Part shown: one piece after another, positions 24,680-36,225 of the stretch
Position numbering within the stretch: position 1 is the stretch's first letter
How the letters are laid out: each line of letters opens with the position of its first letter
Assembly: GCA_023213395.1 (NCBI GenBank)
Contig: CM041465.1
Location: 206,653,741 to 206,717,740, forward strand
Length of the DNA: 64,000 bases
Direction of reading: 5' to 3'
Source: Cycas panzhihuaensis
Lineage: Eukaryota > Cycadophyta
Notes under the pieces: model-generated
The model's database searches: none
The model's input: only the letters and a program-made list of their open reading frames with translations
Told to the model about the DNA's origin: nothing
Program-made: the position numbers and the translations under genes

Positions 24680-27251
24680 TGCTTTTATTGTCATAAAGCA
24701 TCTATATAGGACCATCCCATTTTTCTTGTAAATCCTAAAGTAATTTTCTTAGCTAAACTATTTGCTATCATTACTTTATATTGTGCTTCTGCAGTAGGCA
24801 AGGATACTGTGTTCTATTTATTTAAATTCCATGTTATTATTGTCGAACCCAAATTAACGATGTAACTTGAGGTACATTTCCTATCATCTATACATATTAC
24901 CTAGTCTAAGTCTATATAACCAATTAATCTGAAGTCTCTTAATGACTTGTAATGAAGTCTATAACTAATTGTACCCTTTAAGTACCTAATGATCATCTTT
25001 GTTACTTGCCAATATGTCATCTTAAGCTCATATATAAACCTAGAAACTATACTAACTATATATATGATGTCTAGCCAAGTTGAAGTTAAGTAAATCAAAC
25101 TTCAAATCAATTGTCTGTAGAGAGTAGGGTCAACTAATGTTGATTCTTCATACTTAGATAATTTTACCCTAACTTTGGCTAGTATAATAAGTGCCTTATA
25201 ATTACTCATGTTAAACTTACGTAATAAGTCTAAAGTGTACTTCCTTTGGGGAAACAAATATCCCATTTCCATATTACCAAACTTTCAAGCCTAAGAAGTA
25301 ATGCATAAGTTCCAAATCAGTTATTTTAAATTCCTTACATATGTATTCTTTAAATTTTTAGGATAAATAAGGATCATTCCCAGTATAAATAAACTCATCA
25401 ATATAAAAGCCCATAATAAGTATTGATCTTCACTCTATCTTGATATATGAGTTAGGCTCAAATTAACTCCTTTGGAATCCTTTATCTCTAAAATACTTAT
25501 CGATCCTAGATTATCAAGCTCTACGTATTTGTTTGAGTCTACATAAGGCTTTCTTTAGTTTATAAACCTTATGTTCTTCACCTTTTACTTTAAAACCATT
25601 GGGTTATTAGAGATATATTTCCTCTTCTATATACCCATTCAAGAAAGTACTCTTAACATTAATTTGTTGAATAGTACAACCCTATTGTATAGCTAAATCC
25701 ATAATTAGACAAACCATTTCAAGTCTTTTAATAGATGCAAAAGTCTCATTATAGTCTATGCCTTCAACTTGTGCATATCCTTTGGCAATTAACCTTGCCT
25801 TATACTTATCAATTATTTCATCTGATCTATATTTGGTCTTATAGACCCACTTGGTTCCAATAGTATTTTTACTTGGCGGTAAATATTATAAATCCCAAGT
25901 ATCTTTTAAATCCCAAGTACTCTTGCTTCATGGCTTCTCTTCATTCATCTTTTATATTAGCCTCTTCAAAGTTATGAAGCTTATTTGACTCCATTACTTG
26001 AGTCATCAAAGAAAAATTTACTCTTTGAGATTAAATGGTCCTTCTCTTAAAGTTATTATCTAAAATATTTAAAGGGTCATGCATCATTTGAACCTATTTA
26101 GGAACCTTTTGATTGAATGTAGAAGGTTCTACTTCGTTTTGACTTGGTATATTTATCGACTTAGGATTTGAATCTACTTTCACCATGACCTTTTTTCCTT
26201 TATACTTTTTAGCTTTTTCTTAATAGCATTCATCTTCCTTAAAGATGACATCCCTACTTATAATTATCTTCTTATCCTTTGGGTCATATGATTTATAGGA
26301 TCTAAAAGTATTATAATATTCTACAAAGATACACTAGATGTTTTTATCATCTAACTTAGTTCTTCTTTATTATAGAATACGGGCATGGGATAAGCATTTA
26401 AATTTTTTTAAGTGTTATATGCTTGGGTTATAACCTGACCAATTTTCCTCTAGTGTGATCCATCTAACAGCCTTGGTGGTACACATATTCAATAAGTGAA
26501 CTACTACATGTACAACTTTTAGCCAAAATTCATATGCAAGATGTTTATCTTTGAGCATAATTGTAGCTATTTCTATAATTATTCTATTCTTTCTTTCTAT
26601 AACTCTATTTTATTGTGGAGTATAAGGATTAGTGAAATTCTTCTTCATACCATAGTAGTTACAATATGCCTTATATTTGTTTAAAATAAATTCTCCCCCA
26701 TTATCTAATCTTAAGATAAGAATTTTAAGGCCACTTTATTTCTCAACCAAAGTTTAAAAGTTAATAAAACATTGAAAAGCATCTAATTTGAATTTGATAA
26801 AATAGGCCCAAGTCTTTCTAATGAAGTCATTAATAAAGGTGATGAAGTAATTAGATCTACCTAATGAAGGACCATATAGGATTACATAAACCAATTGAAG
26901 GGGCATATTAGCCCTATAAATTTCATTTGGAAATTTTTTCCTTTATTGCTTTCCAAGTATGCAACCTTCACAAATTTCTTTACTTGTTTCTATAGTGGGG
27001 TGTCCAATCACCATCTCCATTTGTTACATCAAGGCTAATTTGCTATAATTTACATGGCCAAATCTTTTATGCCATGTTTCACTATCAATATTAGTTGATG
27101 ATTTAAATTCATATGAATATGATAGAGGAATGACTAGTTTAAATAACCTATCACTAGTCATTTATCCCTTTGCTATAATTATTTTATTTCTTAACTTATC
27201 TTTGATTGTATATTCATCATTATTAAAGATAACCTTATATATTTTCTCCAT
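24680..27251 (-). pseudogene. E5 pol: pre-integrase, integrase, RT, RNase H
   Basis: From 27251 downward on the minus strand: pre-integrase ETWHKRFGHVNYSKLALM then CEGCILGKQ (about 26950-27090); integrase with LYGPSLGRSNYFITFINDF, LRLDNGGEFIL and an ERKNR block (about 26560-26890); its tail FKSYDPKDKKIIISRDVIF near 26260-26300. RT reads TKWVYKTKYRSDEIID, KARLIAKGYAQVEGIDYNETF (about 25760-25860), then decays. RNase H is preceded by SRFIYELKMTYWQ-TK and RYLKGTISYRLHYKS (24901-25098). This is the usual copia order. The D,D part of the integrase triad is visible; stops and frameshifts throughout RT make it inactive. Confidence 0.85.
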
Positions 27252-27256
27252 CATCT

Positions 27257-27478
27257 TGTTAAGATATAATGTTTTATCTAGGACAGAAAAAAGGGGTCAT
27301 GTTAGACCAACCCTTAATTACTCTCATGAGATCATACCACTTGGCAACATCTGAGTGATTGGTTACATTAGTGGTTGTAACCAACTCTTGGCTCTTGTAT
27401 ACTTAAATGAATTGAATCTCAATAGTAAAGTATCTCATTCCTTTCTCTGTTTATTTCTGAATAGTGTTTGTTTCAACA
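27257..27478 (+). repeat. E6 5' LTR
   Basis: 222 bp, TGTTAAGATA ... GTTTCAACA. It has GGACAGAAAAAAGGGG where the 3' copy has GGATGTAAAAGGGG; otherwise I see no difference. Confidence 0.95.
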
Positions 27479-27490
27479 TGGTATCAGAGC
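27479..27490 (+). other. E6 primer-binding site
   Basis: TGGTATCAGAGC, the exact tRNA-iMet consensus, directly after the LTR. Confidence 0.92.
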
Positions 27491-28105
27491 AGGGTGCTCA
27501 AACTGACATCTCTTGAAGGGATTTCTTCTGTCTGTCAAATCTATCAAGTCTTTGAAGGAAGATTTGACAATCAACGTCATTAATTCTTCATCGTACGGAA
27601 TTGTATGCGGGCATGCGGACTGCATCGGATGACATTTTCAACGATGTCGATTGAGATGAAAATTTGCAGGGAGATAGATCGAAGCACACCGAACACATCT
27701 CTCTTCTGGAGTGAAGCGTTTTGAGGTCATTTTGAAGCCCAAAACAGCCCCTAACCGATCAAGACGTTTTGGAGAAACCAGAGCGTAAATCTCTTCGATT
27801 TTGAAAAAATCGGTATTTCTAGTCCGAAATCTTTCACATCAGAATACGATTGATTTGCATCCAGATTCAAAGATTTATTTTGAGATTTTCAAGTGTTTTC
27901 TCAAAAATGATTTCTTGCCCTAATGCTTTTTCCTTCTCGAGCCGATTTCTCTCATTTGAAAACGTTTTCAAAATCGACTTCGGATCCTTAAAGCGACACG
28001 AAAACCTCGTTTTGGGGTACTCTTCATTTTGGCCGTACACCTAGGGTTTTGTCTGAAATCCGTCTGCATTTGACTTGCCCTAAATCGATTTTTAATTCAA
28101 AAGTC
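27491..28105 (+). other. E6 leader
   Basis: About 615 bases between primer site and gag start, with many CpG dinucleotides. No frame is assigned; the reading at 27850-28044 is by chance. Confidence 0.7.
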
Positions 28106-29020
28106 ATGTCTTCCTCCATCATTACTCGCCTCGAATCTGAAAACCGGCCGAGTTCAAATTATCATGTGTGGAAAATCAAAATGGAGACCATTCGATCATG
28201 AAAGACACACAGGAAATTGCAGAGGGAAAGGAAACCCGCCCTCCCGGTGATGACAAATTGAAGAGTTGGATTGAAAGAAATAATATGGGTAGTCTTACTC
28301 TAAAATGTCCATTTCGGATTCGTACTTGTCTATGTTGAAAAACCGAATCAAGCTTCCGAGATTTGGAAATGTTTAGAAAATCTATATGGTCAAAAGAATA
28401 AAGCAAGGATAATCACACTCAAAGAAGAGTACAAACTCCATATGAAAGAAAAGCGAAGCGGTGGAAGAATTTATGCATAAGATCATCAACGTGAGAAATA
28501 ATCTCTGAGTCTTTGGAGGAATGATATCTGAACAAGATCTTGTAGAAATAGTAATCGCGGATCGCCCAAATCTTTTGATACCATTGTTAACACTATCACC
28601 GATAGTGATAGGTTAGATAAATTAACTCTTGATGAATTAGCGGAATTGCTTTGTTAAGGCGAGGCGAGAAATAAAAGTACGAAAATACATCGAGTTAGAA
28701 GATGCTTTTACTTCCAGGTTAAGTCTCGGGTAAAGAGGAAGATAACAATTTCGTGCACCAAGCAGAATATCAGACTCCAGAGGTCGAGGGCCGGTCAAAT
28801 TCCAAAGGACAAGGACGGCAAAGAAAATAGAGTATGTTAACATTCTGGACAAACTGAGCACTCCGCCAACAACTGCAGAATGTACGACATATGTCGCTAT
28901 TGTGCAGACAGTGGACACTTTTCTTATCGTGTCCTCAAAGACGAAATGAAATCTACAAAGGAAAAGACCTATCGGCAGATCAAAGAAAGAGAAAAATGAA
29001 GAAGAAGAAGAAGAAGAAGA
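28106..29020 (+). pseudogene. E6 gag with zinc knuckle
   Basis: ATGTCTTCCTCC at 28106 opens MSSSIITRLESENRPSSNYH then VWKIKMETI, the copia gag start. Further pieces in changing frames (ERNNMG near 28270, EEFMHKIINVRNNL near 28460-28503, TLDEFAELL-like near 28625) follow the usual gag layout. CRYCADSGHFSYRV at 28890-28935 is a CX2CX4HX4C knuckle with the last cysteine replaced. A (GAA)n run at about 28997-29020 encodes a lysine-rich stretch. Single-base gaps, not substitutions, cause most breaks. Confidence 0.75.
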
Positions 29021-29039
29021 GGAGACTGCTTTCATCACG

Positions 29040-30330
29040 GATTAGTTACGGAATGAAAGACAAAGACATTTGGTACATAGATTCAAGAGCCTCTAAACAC
29101 ATGACGAGTCAGGAAAATTGGTTCCAAACCATAAGTCCATACAATATGGACAAGTCTGTGGAGCTGGGCGACAAGTATTCCCTTAACATCAAAGGATTGG
29201 AACCATTTCAAGAATCAATGGGAATGAAAGAAAAATTGGAAATGTTCTCTATGTACCAGACTTGAAGATGAATCTTCTTTCAGTTTCTCGGTGAGCAAAA
29301 GGGGTGAGAACCATTTTCGATGAAGAAGGAAATTGTCACATCTTGGATATGAAAAAGACGGAAAAAGCTGTTGGAAAAGGGATCGGATGCAATGATCTCT
29401 ACAAACTTGCATCTAATCCTGTACTTCCTTGTTTGGAAGAAAAGCTTATCGCTCTTAAATCTGATAATAAAGTTTGGCATTTAAGGTATGGACATCTCCC
29501 AATTGACACACTTAAACAAATGGAAAAGTCAGAAATGGTAAATGGTTTACCTAATATCACTTCAGATACATTTGTTTGTAAAGGTTGTCAACTCGGAAAA
29601 CAGCATAGGTTTCCCTTTAAAGAAAGCACTTGGAAATCTAAGTCTAAATTGAATCTGATACACACAGATATTTGTGGTCCTCTTTCACCATTGTCGATAA
29701 AAGATGCGAGATATTTCCGACCTTCATTGATGATTTCACTCGAAAAGTTTGGGTATATTTTTTACATAATAAGTCCAAGTCTTTGAAACATTTAAAGAAT
29801 TTAAAGGCGTGAAGTTGAGCTAGAATCGGGAATGAAAATCAAGTGTATCGGTCGAGACGGAGGGAGAATATATGTCGAGCGAGTTTCTAAATTCTTCGCA
29901 AATCTGAGAGGAATTCGTAGATAAGTAACAACTCCCTACACTCCTCACCAAATGGAGTAATGAAAGAAAGAATAGGACCTTGATGGAGATGGCTCAAGCA
30001 TGATGTATGGGACAAAGATATCTAAGACATCTTGGCAAGCGATCAAGACAAGATGCTACTTGATAAATAGAAGTCCAACCAGATCTTGAAGAACATTACT
30101 CCGGAGGAAGCTTAGGCAGTTTCAAACCCCATGTAAGTTTTCTTAAGGTTTTGGCGATCAAGCATTTGTGCATATTCACGACAAAGAGGTCCAAATTAGA
30201 TGCAAAAGCATAGAACGTGTTTTGATAGGATATAGTAAAAATTCAAAGGCATATAAGTGCATAGATCCTAGAACAAATAAAATCTATGTGAGTAGAGATG
30301 TCGATTTAATGAAGATACTTGAAGAATCCT
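29040..30330 (+). pseudogene. E6 protease, pre-integrase and integrase
   Basis: Protease site DIWYIDSRASKHMTSQENWF at 29068-29127: the aspartate is kept but the DSG glycine is R. Pre-integrase: DEEGNCHILDMKKTE (29320), FVCKGCQLGKQHRFPFK (29570-29620). Integrase: KLNLIHTDICGPLSPLS (29645-29695), then TFIDDFT and RKVWVYF across a one-base gap near 29715, and CIGRDGGRIY near 29845 where the second catalytic D block lies. The C-terminal part reads SKAYKCIDPRTNKIYVSRDV near 30245-30303. The longest open piece, 29304-29786, ends at such a gap. Confidence 0.82.
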
Positions 30331-30599
30331 CATAGATCAAAATAATAGAAAGTGAAAAGGAACAAGGAACAGTAGAACACAGAATAATGTAGGAAGACGA
30401 GGAAGAAGGTCAGTCAGGAATTACTTCAGAAAATCAAGAGGAAAACGAGCCAGAAGAAGGACAAGCTGACTCATCATCAACAACAGGTCAGGGAGACAAC
30501 CTCGAAAAGGAAGGGCCATCATCAATCGATCGTGAGATATTCCATGTAGCAAAAAAAACTGCCGAAATGGTATATCAAAACTATTGAAGAGGGAAATAT

Positions 30600-32110
30600 A
30601 TTGGAACAAAAAACTCGAGGACAAAGGTCAAGAGCCCTCCTAAGCAAGGTTGAACCACAAAATTTTGATGAAGCGAAGGATCATCCGTAATGGAGAAGCA
30701 ATGGACAATGAAATAAATTCAATCAAGAAAAATCAAACGTGGGAATTAGTAGAACTACCGCTAATAAATCTATCAGAAGCGCAAATGGGTTTACAAAACA
30801 AAGAAAGGAGTTGATGGCCAAATTGAAAAGCACAAGGCAAGGCTAGTTGCAAAGGATATACTCAAACTATAGGTATAGATTATGATGAGACCTTTTCTCC
30901 AGTAGCAAAGATGAACACAAGAAGGCGATGAATTGCCTTAGGCTTGCCCAAGGTTGGGGAATCTCTCGGATGGACGTAAAAGTGCCTTTTTGAATGGTGA
31001 ACTGGAAGAAGAGGTTTACATGCAACAACCAGATGGATATGCAGAACAGGGAAGAGAAAATCTAGTCGCAAATTGAAAAAGGCCTTGTATGGTCTAAAAG
31101 CAAAGCTGCGTGCACAGTATGCAAAACTAGATCACTTTCTTGCGTAAAATAAGTTCATTCGGTGTAATTGATTCCAGGTTTGTACATAAGGAAAACAAAC
31201 AACAAGGTAACCATAATTGTTGTTTATGTGGATGATATCTTCATGGGAATGATGTAGAAGGAATCAAGTGGATCAAAAGTCAACTTGACAAAAGTTGAAA
31301 TAGCGGATCTAGGTTCACTTAATTATTACTTGGGACTAGAAATAGGTCAACACCAAAATTATGTAACCTTGTCCCAAAGTAACTACATCAAAAATCTACT
31401 TGTTCGATTTCAGATGGAAAACTGCAATCCATGCACCACCCCCATGGAGACAAATTGCGATCTAACAGTAGACAGTATGGAAAAAGATGCCGATGCTACT
31501 CTATACAGACAAATGATTGGAAGTCTGATCTATCTAACAGCCACCAGACCCGACATATCCTATTCAGTAGGACTAATCTCAAGGTATATGCAGAATCCAA
31601 AGTTGAGACACTGGCAGGCAGCAAAAAGAATTCTGAGATATCTCAAAGGAACAACAGATCTCAAGCTAGTCTATTCAAAGGGGCATCCAATCAAAATCAC
31701 GGGATCGTGATTCGATCAAGCGGCGACAAGAACAAAAAAAATCCACAAGTGGATTTTATTTTCTCTCGGGAAATTCAGCAATCTCATGGTACAAAAAACA
31801 AGCCACGGTGGCTCTCTCCTCTCTGAAGCGAGAATATAAGCGACCACATCAAGAACTCCGTGAAGCCATCTCGGTTAAGATAACTCTTGCTTGATTTAAA
31901 TCAACAACAGATGTAAGCAACTTCTCCGAAGTGTGATAATCAAAGTGCCATCAAGGTGACCAAAAATCCAATTCGCATGCAAGAACAAAACATATTGAAG
32001 TTAATCATCATTTTATAAGAAAAAGTATAGAATAAAGGAATAGACTTGGAATCTTGTCCGACATCGAACAAGTTGCGGACCTTCGACAAAACCTCTTGGG
32101 AGGAAAGACT
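30600..32110 (+). pseudogene. E6 RT and RNase H
   Basis: RT begins near 30690 (EAMDNEINSIKKNQTWELVE, one base off frame), runs through KWVYKTKKGVDG, an IDYDETFSPVAKM block (30875-30915) and VVYVDDIF at about 31221-31245, the intact YVDD catalytic box. 31285-31710 is open and gives ADLGSLNYYLGLEIG, MIGSLIYLTATRPDISYSVG and RILRYLKGTTDLKL, linking RT to RNase H. RNase H pieces (CDNQSAIKVTKNP near 31938; a KHIEVNHHFIR block near 31988-32020) follow. The element copied itself recently, judging from its LTRs, but this copy is not translatable as written. Confidence 0.85.
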
Positions 32111-32162
32111 CGAGATATTTGAGAGACAGATTGGACTTTTAGAGATAAAACATTAAGAGGGG

Positions 32163-32382
32163 TGTTAAGATATAATGTTTTATCTAGGATGTAAAAGGGG
32201 TCATGTTAGACCAACCCTTAATTACTCTCATGAGATCATACCACTTGGCAACATCTGAGTGATTGGTTACATTAGTGGTTGTAACCAACTCTTGGCTCTT
32301 GTATACTTAAATGAATTGAATCTCAATAGTAAAGTATCTCATTCCTTTCTCTGTTTATTTCTGAATAGTGTTTGTTTCAACA
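32163..32382 (+). repeat. E6 3' LTR
   Basis: 220 bp, TGTTAAGATA ... GTTTCAACA, preceded by the purine run AAGAGGGG and followed by the CATCT target copy. Confidence 0.95.
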
Positions 32383-32387
32383 CATCT

Positions 32388-33638
32388 AACCCATTGAGAG
32401 AAGGCTTTTCTTTATAAAATTAAACTTGGTCTTATTAAACATTGCATATGACCTATCCTAGAAACTATTAGGCTGCTAAATTATACATATTACTTAATAG
32501 CTCAGATGTGGGGCCTATATGATAATAATTAGACTTTTAAACTTTATGAAATGTAACTTGATTATTTAATCATTAATGAAATTACTGAAGAGGCTCTGTG
32601 TATTCAACATGTATGCTATGCTATTGTTAACAAGGATAAAAAAGATAAATGGAGTCAAATAAAGGTCTATTTTTATATAAAATAGCTATAGAAGTAAACC
32701 AAAAACATAGACATGGAATGGATAAGATTGTAAACTAAATGAGTAAGGGCACAAATATAGAATAATCTATATAGAATCTATTTATGATAGATCAAAATGA
32801 AAAAATATTATTACTAATATTTATTATCTATACGACAAAATAAGGACTGCATGAATAATACAAATAAAATAAAAAGGGCCATGAATGATAAATATTACTA
32901 TTATTAAACTTTAGAACCTTAGAGAATTATTAAAAAATATGTAGAATTGACAACAACTATACATTAGACAAGGAATGTGCAATGAGGTTATTTCAACCAT
33001 ATGTAATTGTACAAAGATGTAACCAATCGTACATAATTGTACATAGAGAAGAGGCATAGATATTAGGGAAACGCAGCTAGAGGAAGACTCAAATGAGATA
33101 TATAGATGGTAAATTATAGAGTACATGTAGTATAGGCTTTAAGACTTTAGGATTTTAGTGATAAACATAGCAATTAAAGGCTTTTCATAAATAAACATTA
33201 TTTTTACAAGAGGAGAGAGGTAAATAAGGTAATATCAATGGGATATAATCTCAAATCAGCCGTAAGAGCACAAAGGAAGGCTTTGGTTGGATTTTAATGC
33301 TAAAAAATATAGGCTTTGTAGCTTTCTAAATCTTTATTAGATGAATGGTACCTCACAAACTAGCTTTTTAAAGTAGATCTTAGTGCATATAAAATAATGG
33401 ACTTATGTATACAAAATATTAAATAAGAACTATAACAAAAACTATAGTACTAAATATTAATGATATGAAAAGTGCACATATATCAAATAACTTGAATGGC
33501 GATCAATCTTCTTACAAATCCTTTTTCTCTTTAGTGTGTCTCGTCTCGAGAGCTTCTCTAAACCTTGGCACTTCAAATGAATTCTCTTATAATAAGACAA
33601 TACTCCAACATACTTCTAACGATCACTCTAATACCAAA
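32388..33638 (-). other. E5 leader/gag part
   Basis: By position this holds the E5 leader, gag and protease on the minus strand. Near 32388-32560 the minus reading (SELLSNMYNLAA, then FYKEKPSLNGLD) runs in frame with the pre-integrase reading that resumes at 27251, so E6 interrupted one coding block. Gag itself is not recognisable. The frames at 32911-33126 and 33573-33776 show no motif. Confidence 0.5.
33621..33636 (-). other. E5 primer-binding site
   Basis: The complement reads TGGTATTAGAGTGATC, iMet type with one change, two bases from the 5' LTR. Confidence 0.75.
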
Positions 33639-33918
33639 TAAAGGATTTATGGGAGTCATAGGGAGTGACAAATGCAATAAAGGGAAAAATAAAAATCCAA
33701 TATGATGGTCGTATTTATAAACACCAAGGTCTTTAGACCCCTTAAATTTATAGATGAGAATTGAGCAAGAACCCAATATCTACCACTAACTGGTACTTAG
33801 AAATACCATTATAATATCCACTCGAATACTGATGAGGTTAGTTAAATTGGCTGCACCAAATCCTATGCCATCATAACTGACATATACTGATATGAATCCT
33901 AATGAGAATTATCTAATA
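33639..33918 (-). repeat. E5 5' LTR (right)
   Basis: 280 bp, aligned without large gaps to 24177-24454; both ends show transitions away from TG..CA (TAAAGG start, CTAATA end on the plus strand). Confidence 0.8.
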
Positions 33919-34980
33919 CTTATAATAGGACATGAAGATAGTAGTTTATACAAACTTGATGGGTTCCTCTTTTTGCTATTCCATCACAAGAATCCTATTC
34001 CATAGCAAATAGTAATCACCTTGATAAGGGGGAAGCTATTATGGTTTAAGATCCACCCCTTGACCAAGATCAAGATGAATGCATATATTTTGAAGAAAAA
34101 ATCACCTCTAATAGTACTAAGGACCAACTATGGCATTAATGCCTTAGTCACTCGAACATTCAAAGCCTAAATCTCATGTCTAGGCTATATATAATCCATA
34201 TACTTCTAATCATTAAGAGAAATATATGCATTTGTGAGGCTTGCTTAATGGGAAAATAACATAGAGAATGATTCCCATTAAAGAAAGCATGGAGAGCCTT
34301 AGAACCATTGGGATTGGTCCACTCAAATATTTATGAGACCATGTTAGTTCTTTCTCCCAATGGAAATCTATTTTTCATGACATTTATAGATGACTATTCT
34401 AGGAAGGTATGTGACTACTTCCTCAAGACTGAGTTCTAATACTTTAATAAGTTTAAAGAATTCAAGGTTGAAGTAGAAAATAAAAATGACATGTATACCA
34501 AGATCCTAAGATTTAATAATGGTGCAATTCACTAAAATTTGTAAATAATATAACATCAAATACTAGTTCTCAGCTCCTTGTACACCTCAATAAAATGGTA
34601 TAGCAAAAATGATAAATCAAACATTGGTAAATAAAGCAAAATCCATGTTGAGTGTTATAAATCTTGGTACTAAGTTTTGGGTTAAAGACATATTAACTAC
34701 TACTTATTTGACTAACAAAAAGACCATAGTAGCAGTCAGAGATATCACCCTAAGGAGACTTGGTTGGGTATCAAACCAATAGTTTCTCATCTAAGGATAT
34801 TTAGATATACAACCTATAAATTCATCCCTAAGGATAAAAGGAAGAAATTAGATGATAAAAGCCTCAAGTGTATTTTCCTTGGTTATGTGCCTAGATGTAA
34901 ATCTTATAAAATTTATAACACTATTGGAAACCAAGTCTACACTACTTGGGATATAATATTTACTAAAAATACTTAGGACC
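33919..34980 (+). pseudogene. E3 pre-integrase and integrase
   Basis: LIIGHEDSSLYKLDG (33919-33963) completes the pre-integrase block started before E5. A one-base-shifted HSNIQSLNLMSRL block and CICEACLMGK (34228-34257) follow. Integrase reads LEPLGLVHSNIYE, FFMTFIDDYSRKV (34373-34410), then LRFNNGAIH, where the second catalytic D reads N, and the APCTPQ-NG block near 34575. The open piece 34764-34976 is the C-terminal part: PIVSHLRIFRYTTYKFIP, KKLDDKSLKCIFLGYVP, TTWDIIFTKN. Stops are frequent. Confidence 0.82.
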
Positions 34981-35339
34981 TAGATCCCTCATAAATTTAG
35001 TTTATGGTAGAAAATAATATTAGTGTACCTAAAGTGCCTCTTGTACTAATTCTAGAACTACAAGCATCCACACACTCCTATACACCAAGTTCATCTTTAG
35101 CTCCAACAATCTCAACATCCACATCAGATGCTAGCACATCAGTGCCACCTCTATCAACTAATGATCTTCAGGTGAAGCCCACCAATTTTTAACTACCTCC
35201 TAAATGGGTTTCATAATTATTAAAGGATGCTCCTCCTCCTCCATTAAGTCCTAAAAGAGAGACCAAAATGAGACACTCCACCAACTTTGCCTTAATGGCA
35301 TGTGTCCTTAAGACCTTTAAGCTATCCATATTTGAGGAG
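34981..35339 (+). pseudogene. E3 integrase-RT linker
   Basis: Low-complexity Ser/Thr/Pro-rich reading (35004-35192), typical of the spacer between integrase and RT in copia polyproteins, leading into a KRETKMRHSTNFALMACVLK-like segment (about 35250-35310). Confidence 0.55.
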
Positions 35340-36220
35340 GTAGTAAAAGACCAAATGTGAAAAGCCACAATGGATGGAGAGATGAATTCTATCCTTAAGA
35401 ATGATACATGAGAGCTAATATAACTATCACTTGGTAAGAAGCTAATTGACTATCAATGGATTTACAAGACTAAATTCCATATAGATGACACCATCGAGCA
35501 TCATAAAGCTCATCTTATTACAAGAGTTTTTAAATAGTAAGAAAGTATTAACTATGATGAGACCTTTACACTAATAGCCAACATGACAACATTCTATTTG
35601 GTCATGTCTCTTATGGTCCAATTCAACTGGACCATGTACTAAATGGATGTGAATAGTACTTTCCTAAATGGAGAGCTCTTGAAAGAGGTTTTTTAAAAAT
35701 AACCTTCCAATAATGTTATTCTTGGTAAAGAACACTTAGTTTGTATGTACCATGTGCCTAGTATGTAAATATTGATATCCTTTTCATAAAGCATGGATTC
35801 ACTTATTCACCCTTATATTTAGACCTATACATTCAAATTAGAGGAAACTTGATCATAATCATTGTGCTCTATGTGGATGACTTGGTAATCATGAGTGATG
35901 ATAGTGAAGTTATATCTTGGTTATAATCAAAACTCAAAAGTAGCTTTGAGATGACAGATCTTGGGTTGTTTTACTATTTTTTTAGTATTGAAGTGTGATA
36001 TAAATTAGGAGACATATTCCTATCATAATTCAAATACTCCAATGAATTCATGCATCAATTTAAAATGACTAACTATAAGCCTATACTAACTTTAATAGAA
36101 ATAAGAACCAAGCTTCACCTGGATGAATTAGAAAAGGCCTTTGATCCTAGATTATACCAATCGTTAGTTAGAAGCCTTATCTACCTTACTCACACTCATT
36201 TGGACATCTGTTATGTAGTT
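35340..36220 (+). pseudogene. E3 reverse transcriptase
   Basis: Reads ATMDGEMNSILKNDT, LIDYQWIYKTKFHIDD, HKAHLITRVFK, INYDETFTLIANM (35550-35585), MDVNSTFLNGELLKEVF, then LYVDDLVIMSDD (about 35870-35905) with the YVDD box intact and SFEMTDLGLFYYF. The open piece 36050-36274 carries LYQSLVRSLIYLTHTHLDIC and breaks after CYVVGI, where E7 inserted; its last residues are E7 LTR sequence. The frame resumes at 49069. Several stops and a gap near 35740-35780. Confidence 0.85.
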
Positions 36221-36225
36221 GGCAT

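Larger units (their letters stand above)
27257..32382 (+). mobile_element. E6: young Ty1/copia element inside E5
   Basis: LTRs 27257-27478 and 32163-32382 differ only in a small patch about 30 bases from the start. The target duplication CATCT is perfect (27252-27256 and 32383-32387), the primer site TGGTATCAGAGC is perfect, and the purine tract lies at about 32151-32162. Internal order is gag, protease, integrase, RT, RNase H; total 5126 bp, full length for copia. It is clearly richer in CpG than the surrounding DNA, as expected of a recent insertion. Despite this, the reading frames are broken by many single-base gaps. It shares a lineage with E4. Confidence 0.95.
24177..33918 (-). mobile_element. 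E5: Ty1/copia element, minus strand, split by E6
   Basis: Direct repeats 24177-24454 and 33639-33918 match along their length. On the minus strand the primer site (complement of 33621-33636, TGGTATTAGAGTGATC) lies beside the right LTR, and a purine tract (complement of 24455-24466) beside the left one. A nearly complete pol region reads on the minus strand from 27251 down to about 24680. E5 interrupts the E3 protease/pre-integrase frame, which continues on both sides. Target copies are not clean (AATAT at 24172-24176, CTTAT at 33919-33923), consistent with age. Length without E6 is about 4.6 kb. Confidence 0.85.

Noticed and set aside
28637-29038. Minus-strand open frame of 133 codons with a serine-rich start
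   Set aside because: It is the antisense of the E6 gag (GAA)n stretch; no family pattern.
33915-33919. AATAC as right target copy of E5, pairing with AATAT at 24172
   Set aside because: It would cut four bases from the LTR end that align well with the left LTR; the ungapped LTR alignment to 33918 was preferred.
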